Positions 48,379-60,516 of a DNA stretch of 64,000 nucleotides are shown here, piece by piece (the first letter of the stretch is position 1; the number at the start of each line of letters is the position of its first letter). Source of the DNA: Garcia nutans (Eukaryota; Streptophyta; Magnoliopsida; Malpighiales; Euphorbiaceae); contig CANTUV010000026.1 of NCBI GenBank assembly GCA_947685225.1, forward strand, positions 59,047,501 to 59,111,500. Direction: 5' to 3'. The notes below the pieces were generated by a model that saw only the letters and a program-made list of their open reading frames with translations, was not told the origin of the DNA and ran no database searches. The position numbers and the translations under genes were made by a program.

Positions 48379-51187
48379 ATATTTTTAATTTGATAATTTC
48401 ATTTATATATTATTTAATTGATTTGGTTATTTTTATTTTTATTTTTTATATAAAATAAATCAAATTTATAAAAATTTAGATTAAACCCGACCAAACAGAA
48501 ATGAATTAAATTATATTAAATTTTTTTTTATTATATGACTTTTTATTCAAATACCATTACAACACGAAAGCTTAGCTGACTTTCGGCATTTTCATTTGCA
48601 AAAAAAATAATATGGCTGTTAAAAAAGTGAACAAGTTGACATCGTTTGTTTAAAATTATTATTTCATGCCCAAATTTTAAGATTTTAGTCTAACATTGTG
48701 ATAATAATTTCAAAATTTCTTGTCCGAAAAACAGTGGACTTCCCTATTTATAATATATTTATTAAAATTAACATAAATATAATAAATTCATAATAAATCT
48801 ATAAAAAATATAATGTGTATAATAAATTTATAATAAACTCACTATCTACTATATCAATATATTAAATTTAATCCAAATTTTAATAAATTTAATAATATTT
48901 AAAAATTTTATAAATTTTATATTGTAAAACTTTCCTAATAAAATGGAAAAAATTATATTGTATAATACTAATATTTTTTATTCCTTTTTTTGTAAAATAT
49001 ATCATTTCTTTTATATCTTAAATATACTAAATATACATCTAATATATATATATATATATTTAAAAACAGAGTATAAAAATAATATATTAAAAATATATAG
49101 AAAACATGTATTTTAGAATTGAAAATATGAGTATTTTTGAATGGGGAAAAGGGGAAGAGAATATTTTTGAAAATAATATTTATTTTTCAGAATATTTTTG
49201 AAAAAATAGGCTGAACGAATGACAAGCCCAAGGCCAAACTAACAAAGTATTTGTTCTCCATTTCCTGGGACAAACGTACTACGAGGAAAGGCAAACGAGC
49301 AAACATGGAGAGAAAGGAGGATGAAGAAGAAGAAGAGCAAAACAGAGAATCAAGAACTAAAAAATTTGTGATTGAAATACCTTCATATCAACAAGTAATT
49401 GAAAGCTCTCAACCAAAGTCCCAGTCTTTATTTAAGCCATCACAGACTTTCTCTCAAGCCTTCTCTTTTATCAAAAAATCCGAATTCTACATTCCTCCTC
49501 CTCCTACTGCCGCTTCCACTTTCTCCTCTCAATCTGGATCCATATCAGATAATGCAAGGTGCTCTATTTAATCTTTATTTTTTTTTCTTTATTTGTTTTG
49601 TAGATTATGGATAATTGTTTTTTTTTTCGCTTTGTTTATGGTGCAATTTGAGCTAATTTTTGAAATTCAGTGTGCCTTCACCTTCTCCATCGGCTTCTGC
49701 TGCTGCCGCTTCACCGTCATTGCAGACTGGCCAGAGTCGTAATGCTATTCTTGTTAGCCACAGGCAGGTAAACAAAAATTTAATATAAATTTTTATATTT
49801 TTAATTTGATAATTTCATTTATATATTATTTAATTGATTTGGTTATTTTTATTTTTATTTTTTATATAAAATAAATCAAATTTATAAAAATTTAGATTAA
49901 ACCCGACCAAACAGAAATGAATTAAATTATATTAAATTTTTTTTTTATTATATGACTTTTTATTCAAATACCATTACAACACGAAAGCTTAGCTGACTTT
50001 CGGCATTTTCATTTGCAAAAAAAATAATATGGCTGTTAAAAAAGTGAACAAGTTGACATCGTTTGTTTAAAATTATTATTTCATGCCCAAATTTTAAGAT
50101 TTTAGTCTAACATTGTGATAATAATTTCAAAATTTCTTGTCCGAAAAACAGTGGACTTCCCTATTTATAATATATTTATTAAAATTAAAATAAATATAAT
50201 AAATTCATAATAAATCTATAAAAAATATAATGTGTATAATAAATTTATAATAAACTCACTATCTACTATATCAATATATTAAATTTAATCCAAATTTTAA
50301 TAAATTTAATAATATTTAAAAATTTTATAAATTTTATATTGTAAAACTTTCCTAATAAAATGGAAAAAATTATATTGTATAATACTAATATTTTTTATTC
50401 CTTTTTTTTGTAAAATATATCATTTCTTTTATATCTTAAATATACTAAATATACATCTAATATATATATATATATTTAAAAACAGAGTATAAAAATAATA
50501 TATTAAAAATATATAGAAAACATGTATTTTAGAATTGAAAATATGAGTATTTTTGAATGGGGAAAAGGGGAAGAGAATATTTTTGAAAATAATATTTATT
50601 TTTCAGAATATTTTTGAAAAAATAGGCTGAACGAATGACAAGCCCAAGGCCAAACTAACAAAGTATTTGTTCTCCATTTCCTGGGACAAACGTACTACGA
50701 GGAAAGGCAAACGAGCAAACATGGAGAGAAAGGAGGATGAAGAAGAAGAAGAGCAAAACAGAGAATCAAGAACTAAAAAATTTGTGATTGAAATACCTTC
50801 ATATCAACAAGTAATTGAAAGCTCTCAACCAAAGTCCCAGTCTTTATTTAAGCCATCACAGACTTTCTCTCAAGCCTTCTCTTTTATCAAAAAATCCGAA
50901 TTCTACATTCCTCCTCCTCCTACTGCCGCTTCCACTTTCTCCTCTCAATCTGGATCCATATCAGATAATGCAAGGTGCTCTATTTAATCTTTATTTTTTT
51001 TTCTTTATTTGTTTTGTAGATTATGGATAATTGTTTTTTTTTCGCTTTGTTTATGGTGCAATTTGAGCTAATTTTTGAAATTCAGTGTGCCTTCACCTTC
51101 TCCATCGGCTTCTGCTGCTGCCGCTTCACCGTCATTGCAGACTGGCCAGAGTCGTAATGCTATTCTTGTTAGCCACAGGCAGGTAAA
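48379..51187 (+). repeat. Near-perfect 1.39-kb direct duplication of the ERCC1 5' region
   Basis: Unit 1 is 48379-49772 and unit 2 is 49795-51187, offset 1416. They agree almost base for base; differences are a few in homopolymer/(AT)n lengths and single bases (for example ATTAACATAAA against ATTAAAATAAA). Each unit contains about 925 bases of upstream DNA, exon 1, intron 1, exon 2 and five bases of intron 2. A 22-base spacer (49773-49794) without a match separates them. Unit 1 ends at the exon-2 donor (GTAAA). Confidence 0.95.
49305..49767 (+). pseudogene. Extra copy of ERCC1 exons 1 and 2
   Basis: The exons at 49305-49558 and 49671-49767 are identical in coding content to those at 50721-50974 and 51086-51182. 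The copy has its own upstream region and an exon-2 donor, but the next downstream exons are those of the second unit. A transcript starting here could splice exon 2 to exon 1' only through an unsuitable acceptor, or skip to exon 3. Its protein product alone would be the N-terminal disordered part without the XPF-binding core. It is probably non-functional. Confidence 0.75.
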
Positions 51188-53057
51188 GTTAACTTCCCAA
51201 CCCCCCCCCCCCCCCCCCCCTCTGTGTATAAATTTAAGCTTAATTTTTTCTGCCCTGTCTCTTAGAAAGTGTGTTCCTTTTACAGAAGGGAAACCCATTG
51301 CTTAAACACATCAGAAATGTAAGGTGGGTTTTTGCAGATGTGGTTTGCGACTACTTGCTGGGTCAGAACTCTTGTGCTCTCTATCTAAGGTTTGAACTTT
51401 GAACTTCCATTGCTAATCTCATAATCATGTCATTTTTTATTATTATTTTTATTTTAAAATGTTCAATTAAATTATATATATAGCAAAAGTATATGTCTTG
51501 GACTTGAAATAACCAGTGTTTACAATCTAAAATATTACATTTGGTTTGTGCTTATGATGTTCAATTATGCTATTTTTGATAAATTAACAATTTGACGCAG
51601 CCTTCGATATCATTTACTGCTTCCTGACTACCTATATTATCGAAAAAGGGAACTGCAAAAAGCTTCGCATTGTTCTGTGCCATGTTGATGTGGTAAGTCA
51701 TGCTTCTAAGTGAAATGTGCAATTTGTGGTCTTTGTGAAATAAAAAACACATTGCTCGTTGTGGTCATTGGTTTCACGAGGACGTGGTTAAGCCTATACT
51801 TGAAGTCACTAAAACAGCTCTACTCCATGATTGTACACTACTATGCGCTTGGAGGTACGCTGCATTCATTATGCGAGGAATATATGTTTTACACAGGATG
51901 TGATGTGATAAGATTGTTGGCGTTGTGTAAATAATTTTGGCCTGTTATTCAACATCCACTATGTGCTTTCTTAACCTGGTAATTCAACTCAAGTGGTTGG
52001 ATCAGTGTTGCAACTAATACTGTCATGTTTTAAATTTTTTTTTTCTGGGTAAATAATGTAAAGGACTACACTGAGCAAACATGTTGATGGTGATGGTGTC
52101 TGGTTATAGTTTGGAGGAATGTGGCCGCTACTTGGAGACTATAAAAATGTACGAAAATAAGCCTGCAGACCTTATTCAGGGCCAAATGGATGCAGACTAT
52201 TCATCACGGGTATAAACTAGATTGAAGTTTCCCCTATAACTTCAATTATGCAGAGTCCAAACTAGCGTCTTGAGAATTACCTTACTGAAATTGTTAAATA
52301 TCTCTTTTCTTTGAACTGATTAAGCTGAGACTATATTTATTTTTTAATTTTATAGCTGACTCATGCTCTCACAACCGTTCGACATGTTAACAAGACTGAT
52401 GTAGTCACCCTTGGATCCACCTTTGGGGTATGTCCTCTTTTTAGTCAGATATTATGTAATTTGTTGTTCCATTGATGCTGATTGTCATTTTTCTGCAGTC
52501 TCTTTCTAATATCATGGATGCATCTATGGAAGATCTAGCACGTTGCCCAGGTATTGGAGAGCGCAAGGTACTTGATTATTGCTTTATAATATATTACCCC
52601 AATGCCCTAATGTCCTTCAGTTCATTTTCTGTAAGACTAGCATTTAGTATCATCTGTACATGAAAAAAATTTAAATATTTAATGGTTTTAATTGTTACTG
52701 ATATCTGTGGTCATTTTTTTTGTGGTTCAGGTGAAACGCTTGTATGACACTTTTCATGAACCATTCAAGCGTGTTGTTTCCAGTCATCCTGTTCCAGAAA
52801 CGTCTCAAAAGGACCCTGAACTTTCCTCAGCAAATGAAGTTACTGACTTGGAGAAGGAACAGGAAGATGCAAACAAACGAATGAAAAAAGAACCTGAATT
52901 AACAGTCAAATCAGCCCTCACTGCTGCATTTTCAAAATATGCCAAAAAATATGGTAAAAAGAACAATAATTCACATGGATTGACAGCTGGAGAAACAAGT
53001 GTTGCCATGGAATCAGAAGCTGATAATAACGACTATGGTGAAGGGACTGCAACTTGA
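50721..53057 (+). pseudogene. ERCC1: DNA excision repair protein ERCC1, frameshifted in exon 4
   Basis: ERCC1 partners XPF in the structure-specific nuclease that cuts 5' of lesions in nucleotide excision repair. Nine exons are seen: 50721-50974, 51086-51182, 51286-51389, 51601-51692, 51781-51854, 52110-52209, 52356-52427, 52499-52567 and 52731-53057. They encode KGNPLLKHIRNVRWVFADVV, RYHLLLPDYLYY, KTALLHDCTLLCAWS, VRHVNKTDVVTLGSTFG, and the helix-hairpin-helix part MEDLARCPGIGERKVKRLYD. Exon 4 is 92 nt. The family length between LQK and IVLCHVDV needs 8 more bases, and the frame meets TGA at 51688. The exon-5 acceptor reads TTCAC where CAG would be expected, although a nearby AG could serve. 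A 20-base C-run lies in intron 2. The rest is intact. I infer a broken copy, or one with an assembly error. Confidence 0.75.
51201..51220. repeat. Poly-C run in ERCC1 intron 2
   Basis: Twenty C in a row, 18 bases after the exon-2 donor of unit 2. Such G/C homopolymers are rare in AT-rich plant introns. Confidence 0.9.
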
Positions 53058-53564
53058 TCCTGTGTCCATCTAATCTCAGTTGTGAGAGTTTGCGAGATGG
53101 AGATTTCTCATTTATTTTCTCCTTATATTTGGGAAAAGAATTATTCCAACTAGATTTCTTTTTCTGTTGCTTGGTATTAGCTGAATTAGAAGGTTTAGGA
53201 TTTGATTCATTATGCCAAATTGTAATTTTATATTGCAAAGTTGTAAATAGGTAGACTAATTAGAAATATAGTGATTCTGTCCCTGTTCACTATATTCTAC
53301 TGTCATAAAAAAGAGTTGTATTCTAAAAGCTGCAATGTCCTTGGAATTTTGTTCTACTTTTAGGCTTTATTAATGCTATGTATTTCACCCCAAAAAAATT
53401 AATTAAATTAATTTTTTTTATCAACAATCTTCATAAAATATATATATATTTTTTAAAAATTAATTTTTACTCTTCAACATGACAATACATAGAACGAACC
53501 AACATAAAGTTGTACGATTTCAATATCTAAATTGTCACTAAGACTTGGGATGAACCATGTGACT
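53058..53564. other. Short convergent intergenic spacer
   Basis: ERCC1 (+) and the kinase (-) end toward each other with about 500 bases between their stop codons. The spacer should hold both 3' UTRs. There is an AATATA-rich ERCC1 trailer and an (AT)n at 53441-53450. No gene. Confidence 0.5.
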
Positions 53565-56500
53565 CTAAAATCTAGAGGAAGCGCAGGCGGGCATTGAAGA
53601 GTTCTTGATCAGAGGAATTAGTGACTGCACCACATCTGTCATTAAAGGCCTGTAATCTGCTTCTGGTTGCACACACATGGCTGCAATTGCAGCTACCTGC
53701 ATTTTCAATAAGGTTTGGTTCTTTTTTTAGCTGAAGTAGTATTTCAATATCAAGATTGCTGATGATAGAGAAACCAAGGCCACCTGAATCAAATCTTTCT
53801 TTGAGTAGTTCCCTCCCAAAACTGGATCAACCATTTCTGCTACTTTTTCTCTGTTAGTTAATCTTGGAAGAGCCTGCAAAATTTATACAACCGATCAATT
53901 TCACTTCATAAAGCTATATTTCCATGGAATTTCACTAAAGTTTCGAACTTTTGTAAACAAGAGGAACTAAAGGTTCGAACTTTCGGATAACAATTAGTAG
54001 ATTCCTAATAGAGCAAGCAATGGATTAAGTTCACCAACCCAAGAGACAAGTACGTGTTCACCAGGAGGGCGTTTGGTGTCCACCGGTGTCCGACCAGTTA
54101 ACAGCTGTAACAGAACCTCGCCATAGCTGTATACATCTGATTTTGTGGTAAGCTTACCTGTTGAAGCATACCTAAGTTCATGACCAGTTAGATTTTTAAC
54201 TCATTTTGATATGAATTAAACTAAAGTTTTAGTAAACAAGCACTATTAACAAGGTAAATGTTTAAATAGATACCTAAACTATAATTTAAGTAGTAATTAA
54301 ATATTTAAATATTTTTTAAATTATTTATGCACTTTATTTTATGGCTAAAAGTTCAAATAGATATCTATCTAAACTATAACTTAAGTAGCAATTAAATATT
54401 TAAATTTATTTTTGGACCATTTAAGTTCTTATTTTATCAAAATAAATAAATATAAATTTAACATCAGCTATAATATTCATCAAATAATATTTTTTTTTGG
54501 CAAATATAAGTTTCATTCTTTTTAATTTTTATTAAATAAAAATTAATACTTTAATATTATATATTTTTTTGTAACTTGATGATATTTATTGTGTATTAAA
54601 ACTGATATTATATGTTGATATTACCATAATTATTATTATTTTATACTGTTATTTTGAAATTTCTGCTATTATTTTAGTATTACTATAATTATTATTATTA
54701 ATTAATTAAATATACACCACCATCAAAAAATAAATAAATAATATAAATATAAATAGAAAAAGAGATTATTAATTTATTAATTAAAAAATAGAAACAAAAA
54801 ATAATTTATTAATAAAAATGAAAATAATTTCATAAATAGAAATAGAAATTAATAAAATAATTTATTAATATAAATTAATAAAATAATTTATTAATTTTTA
54901 TTCAATAAAAACTAAAAAAAGTGAGTATCATATTTACTAAAAATAATATTATTATTTGATACGGATTATAGTTGCTATTAAATTTGTATTTATTTGGCCT
55001 TATTTTGATTAAAAAAAAGTGTTTAAATGATTCAAAAAATATTTAAGTGTTTAATTGTTACTTAGGCTATAGTTTAGATGTCTATTTAAATTTTTGACCA
55101 TATAAAAAGTATTTAAATAGTCTAAAAAAAATTTAAGTATTTAATTACTACTTAAACTATAATTTATGTGTCTATTTGAATATTTGACCTTATTACCAAA
55201 CTTACATGCATTTAAGCAATGCCTTTTTGCTTCCCATAAGAAAATGACTTGCTGCCTAACGGGGACCTTACCATACCCATGGCCATGTGCAAATCTTGTA
55301 TGACAATAGACATTGCAATGCTACTTTGATATTTGTTCATTAACAATAAAATCTATGACAGGTGACGGAGAACTCACTCTGGAGCAAGATAACCAGTGGT
55401 CCCCAGCACACGTGTCGAAGTCGTCTGACCATTGATCTTGTCTGAGCCCATCTTGGCAAACCCAAAATCTGAAACTTTGACACGAAAATTTTGACCAAGT
55501 AAAATGTTGCTGCACTTAAAGTCACGGTGGATGACTGCTGGGATTGTATGTCCTTGAAGGAACTCCAGGGCCTTAGCACAGTCAAGGGCTATCCTCAACT
55601 CCCCAATCCAATGGCTGATATTGGATGTGATTAAGATGATTTTGAAGTGTACCATTAGGCATGAATTCAATTACTACTAGGCTATGGTGCTGGTCAGCAC
55701 AATAGCCAAGTAATTCCACCAAATAAAAAGTCAAACTTTTTAATGAAAACAGAAAAAATAAAAATATTATATATTTTTTAAAAAATTTTAAGAAACAAAT
55801 AAGTATTTTAAAAATTTTAATAACATATATATATATATATATAAATTTTAAAACAGGCAGCCCCTCTTCTATTATAAGTGTTTTTTATAAGTATATTCGC
55901 GTTCGCCAGTGAGAAAATGACATTTTCAGCCGTAGCCATGTGCAGGATTCAATAGCATTCAATACATAAGATCAGCTTATCTTTATTTCTTCATAGACCA
56001 TTCAAATTTTCAACTTTAATCTCATTGGAGTACCTAAAATTGTTGACTTTATAGTTTATACCCTTTTGAATTAATCAAATAAACTTGGGTAGTTACCACT
56101 GATTAGGCAAAGTTAATATGTCCATATTGCATATTAGAGAACGATATAGTGATGATTAAAAAAAAAGAAAAAAAAAGGAACATAGATACAAACAAAGATA
56201 ATAAATGAAGTCACTTGCCTCTATTCTGAAGGCTCGTTCTCCTTGTTTGCCTTCCCTTTTCAACATTTTAATGGCAGCCATTGTACCATCTGCTAGAATG
56301 CCTCTGTAGACCACTCCATAACCTCCATTTCCAATCACATTTGCTTCACTAAATTTTTCTGTGGCCACTTCAAGCTCTTTGTATGTAAAAACTTGAACAC
56401 CTTTATATTTTCTTGGAGGTTTATGACTCAAATTGCTTCCATACAGACATCCTCCTTTCACATCTGCCACAATTTGAAGATCAAGATTGGCTAAAATTTT

Positions 56501-57134
56501 AAGAGTGTTTCTTTCCATTCTTGATTTTAGCAAAAAAAAATCTATCAATTTTTTGCAAGAACTGAAAACAGAACCATTAAAACATAATAACGCTTGCAAA
56601 TTTTTCATAATCAAGAACCTTATTATAAACCTTATATATACAAGAATGTATGTGTGTATATATATATATATGGAAAGATCAAGAAATATATAAAATGTGG
56701 AAAATGGGTAGTGAATAGTGATTTACCTGGGCTAGAACTAGTGAAAGTCCTGGTGGAAGGAACAATGAACCTACAACTGTTGTTAATGCTGCAATTGTCT
56801 TTAAAGCTACTGCCATTATTTTTAGTAGATTTGAGTCTTCTTAGCATCATTATAATGAGAAAGATTGCCAATAAAACGATAATAGAAAAGGATGATAAGA
56901 CGATTGTGAGAATAGAAGTTGAAGAAAGTGAGAAACTGCTATGGTGTTGTTGGCTAAGAGTAGGAGGATGAGAATGAAAACGGTGGCGTTTAAGGTTGTG
57001 GTGGACAAGTGGCTTTGCAGATGCTGCAGCGGCAGCTGCAGTGGTGCTAGTTTCCTTGAGCACAGAGAGCAAGAACAAAGAAGAAAAAGAGAGATAGAGA
57101 GGGAGAAACAGTTATGTAAAAAATGGGAATGCAA
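53565..57134 (-). pseudogene. Receptor-like protein kinase, disabled by insertion and frameshifts
   Basis: Exons run 57078(57134)-56727, 56463-56219, about 55735-55378, 54171-54039, 53873-53784 and 53696-53565. They give a short Ala- and His-rich extracellular part, one transmembrane helix (ILTIVLSSFSIIVLLAIFLI) and a cytosolic kinase: glycine loop GNGGYGVVYRG, AIKML (K), HRDFKCSNILL, SDFGFAKMG, GTTGYLAPE, SDVYSYGEVLLQLL, with the ALPRLTNREK tail. Lesions: no in-frame ATG opens exon 1, and the signal-like frame from 57134 is in another phase than the main frame. The exon-3 start (VDLLSRLHS-like segment) is absent, and a 130-bp repeat sits there. After QPLDWG, 5 bases are missing, so the frame shifts before LRIALDCAKALEFL. 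Intron 2 has a GC donor (AG|GCAAGT). The kinase cannot be made as written. Confidence 0.8.
55740..55870 (+). repeat. Dispersed AT-rich repeat, copy 3, inside the kinase gene
   Basis: It shares AATAAAAATATTATATATTTTTT and TATTTTAAAAATTTTAATAA-like words and an (AT)n with 7575-7690, in the same orientation. It lies exactly where the 5' part of kinase exon 3 should be. Confidence 0.6.
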
Positions 57135-58438
57135 ATTCTGTAAATTTGAAGACTTTGAAGGGTAGAGTTCCCTTTCCTAGGAGGTCATTTTAACTGTAAA
57201 TGGACACAAAATTCCTCTCTTTTGTTTTTTCTCTCTCTCTCGTGAATAATGGAGGTGTTTTTTGTACTTAATTCGTCCCTTCTTTTGTATTTTCTAAAGA
57301 GTGTTGTCTTTGTCTTTGTTATCAGAAAAGTTAGCAAACCGCATTTCTTCTCATATCTCTACTTATCCTTCCCTTATCATTAGGTAATAAACATTTTCTA
57401 TTTTGTTGTATTCACTCAAGAATTCTTTTCCACTCCCATTTCTTTAATGGGTGCATTTATGTTTTGTGAGCTTGTGGAAAATGACTTGTTATTCTAGTTG
57501 GAATAGATTAGTCATTTTAGTTTGATATTGTTAGAGTAGCTGAAATTTCATAATAGACTCACATAGACAATTACATGGTCATAGCTTTGCGCCCAATTTT
57601 TTTAGTTTTTCATGGTTCCAAAATCCAAAACCAACTTTTATTATTATTGTTTTTTCATGAATCCTGAATCTATCATTCAGGAGAATATACACTTACTGCT
57701 AGACTATTTTTTGGTTCACTTATTATTATTGTTAATTGTTATTATTCTTGGATTTCTCTATTTGGTCTGATCCTTCACATTCATTTAATTGTCATATGTG
57801 TATGCCTAATCTCATGATCTTGTCCAAGATTGGCAATCAAATTGTAATGTAACAAACAAGAACTTTTTTTTTTCACCTAGTAAAATTCTCTCCTTTTTTT
57901 TCACCTAGTAAAATTCTCTCTTCTTTCCTCCAATTAACCATTGAAGATGACATCGCAGAGACCTGATGCCTACTCCCCACTATAGAAGAGCAGCATAATA
58001 TGAATATCACTATCTGCCTGGGCTGGGATTCTGTCTCTTATATCTCATTTGTCCCTATCCCACTAGAGGCTTGGGGTCCCTTCAGTCCTTATGACGGAGG
58101 AGAGATAATGAAGCTGCAAATGCTCATCTACTGTCACAAGCGCCATGCCATTTGCTGTTATTGTTTCTAAGAATGATTTAATTCAATTAGGACCAAGTGC
58201 AAATTAATGGTGGAACATACTGTTTTTACATTTTTGAGTTAAATGATGTCTATCATCTCCATCTAGTATCATGTGGTTCTCACTTATCTAAGCAATCAAG
58301 TTAATCTATTTTACATCAGGAGCTTTATCAATTGATTATATTGATAATATTATCTATTAAATGACATATATTCATTACAAATATCTCACAGTTTCAACAC
58401 TATATCATTCAAATGAGTTACAAAATTATATAGATTCA
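57135..58438. other. Intergenic region between the kinase and the ALG13-like fragment
   Basis: No gene is supported. It contains the presumed kinase promoter (CT-rich at 57215-57242) and a tandem duplication of TTTCACCTAGTAAAATTCTCTC at 57868-57929. Positions 57960-58130 are GC-richer without an open frame of note. Confidence 0.45.
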
Positions 58439-58945
58439 TCAATCATCTGGGAACCCTGAAAACTTATTTATATGCTTGGCAATAAGTGTTGCATCACCAG
58501 CTTGGTAAGGAGGAAGAGACTCCAAATCTATATCTGCTATTGTATGATGAAGTGTTTGCGGATGTGCACAATATAAATGCTTCATTTCTGCAGGTTTTTC
58601 AGACAGCAAGTTCACTTTGATGATTATCCATTAAATCTTCATTCACTGCCATGATCAAGGGTTTGCCAATCTGCAGAGTCTCAAATGTACTCCATGACTC
58701 TGCACAATGATCAAAACCAGTTAGACTTTTCAGCTCAATAGTTTTTACACGTTAGACTTTTCAGCTCAATAGTTTTTACACATACTGATGAAGATGTGAA
58801 AATTTCCATTGAATATCAAGTGCAAATAAAAAATGTAGTAACTGACCTGCATGAATGGTGTCAAGAGATGCTGATCTTGGATGGTCTGGAATACTTGATG
58901 AAAAAGTGAAGTAATCAACAGCAAGAGATCATCTTCTCTTTTCAA
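58439..58945 (-). pseudogene. ALG13-like glycosyltransferase fragment, disabled
   Basis: Two exons remain: about 58945-58847 and 58699-58439. ALG13 is the catalytic subunit that, with membrane-bound ALG14, adds the second N-acetylglucosamine to the dolichol-linked glycan at the endoplasmic reticulum. The frame reads AVDYFTFSSSIPDHPRSASL, then FETLQIGKPLIMAVNEDLMD-NHQSELA, then KHLYCAHPQTLHHTIAD and GDAT, ending FSGFPDD and TGA. The glycine-rich SHAGSGS loop expected before FETL is reduced to HAESWST. The frame is lost upstream of AVDYF by one base and again between SELA and KHLYC, with TGA between. The N-terminal exons (VFVTVGTT-type) are not found between 58946 and 59990. A leader-like segment with a donor lies at 59900-59975. 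I conclude it is a truncated pseudogene. Confidence 0.75.
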
Positions 58946-60516
58946 CTGCTTTTAAAAGAAATTTGTAAGAAACATGGGAATATGATCTAGAAGAAAACAA
59001 TACTTGTTTGTTTGCTCATGATTTCTAATAAAGTGCAGCTCAATTTCTTTGACAACTAGATTGATGCAACAACAGAGAATTTAGAAAATATGTTAACTTG
59101 AAACCTATACCTGAAAATAGTCCACCCAATTGGCACTTAATATAGAAAGAATGTTAATGGCATTTTCCAGGATAAGTATTTATTTTCTTATTAGGGTTTC
59201 AATATATAATTTGTTACTTATTCCATATTGAATGAATTATCATTTATCATCTTCATGTTCTTTTCAAGATCACCTGACAAATTAATACATAAAGTTGACT
59301 ATGATTTTAAACAAATTCATATTATATCACAAGTGCACAGAGTAATAATTCAACTACATTTCATGACTTTCTGTGTATGCCATTATTATCCATTTAATCT
59401 CCATGCATATTTATTCTGTTTATCGACTTAAATGGAGAATCCGATCCAATTAGTCAAAATCTTCAGATAACTAATCTCAACCCTAATTCGCCCAGTTCTA
59501 TTTAAAGATACTGACAGAGCATTAACAGGCACCCATAATAACTTTTCTTTTGACATTCAAATTCACAGTAGATTCAACAAAAAGTTCGAATAAAACACAC
59601 AGCAAAAGCTTAGATTTAAAATTATTCGTTAACCATGTAAAAACTATAGCCACAATCCCAAACCCAACAACTATAATCTCAAATCACATAAAGTAATTTA
59701 ATTTTATACTAAACCTCACAAACCCATATAAATTCCAGCAACAATCCATGAAGTTAAAGAAGAAGCAACAATACCCAACAGCTAAATTAAAAAGGAAAGC
59801 TCAAATTCAGATTAAAAATTGAAATTTATATATATATAATACATATTCTGAAATTAGGAACCAAATTGCAATAAATTTGTCATCTTTACTGTTACTGACC
59901 TTTATGCAGCGATCAGAGAGCTTTCAAGATTTGAAGTTTCTCCTCATCGTCACAAGTGACGATATCAAAGAAACTTCCTTGAAATTACTTATTTTTATTT
60001 AAATGCAATATTACAGTCGTTTACTCTAATTATTATTTTCTTTAAAATAAACTAAATATAAAAATAACTATTGTATTAGGAGGGAGAAATATAAATTGAG
60101 AAAATTACCCTCAATTACTGGCTATGATTTTGGCATATTTTTTCACAAATTAGTCAACCATTAGTTATGTATATCTTCTTTTAATATTAAAAATCATAAT
60201 ACCATAGTCATTTTTTTTAAATATTACAACTTTGTGAGAGGAAATCGATATTGGATCCTTCAGAATAGTTTACTTACGGCTAGGTTAAGCTTGCGTACAC
60301 TAATATCACATTCATTTAATTAGTCAATTAACATATATATATATATATATATATAATATGCAAACCGTGACATCTCAATTTACTAATGAAAAAACAAAAA
60401 CACAAAAACACAAAAACGCGGTCGTTTGCTTCTTTTTCTATCCTTCCTTGCGCTCGAAACAATTAGATAGCTTACCAAACCAATCAACGACTCCCTCCAA
60501 TTTTCAACTGAGAAAA
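58946..60516. other. Intergenic region with leader-like segment and LOG2 promoter
   Basis: No intact gene. A presumed first exon or leader of the ALG13-like gene lies at 59900-59975 (-), with a donor AAAG|GTCAGT. The (AT)n at 60333-60355 and an A-rich, then C-rich leader precede the ATG at 60517. An upstream in-frame ATG at 60358 exists, but the 53 extra residues are lysine-rich and low-complexity, so I prefer 60517. Confidence 0.45.

Noticed and set aside
51068..51305. Two 76-codon frames on opposite strands across the poly-C run
   Set aside because: They read through ERCC1 exon 2 and the poly-C intron; the true splice donor at 51183 ends the exon.
60358..60516. Upstream in-frame ATG for the LOG2-like gene
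   Set aside because: The extension is lysine-rich and low-complexity, starts next to an (AT)n tract, and would hide the MG N-terminus typical of the family.
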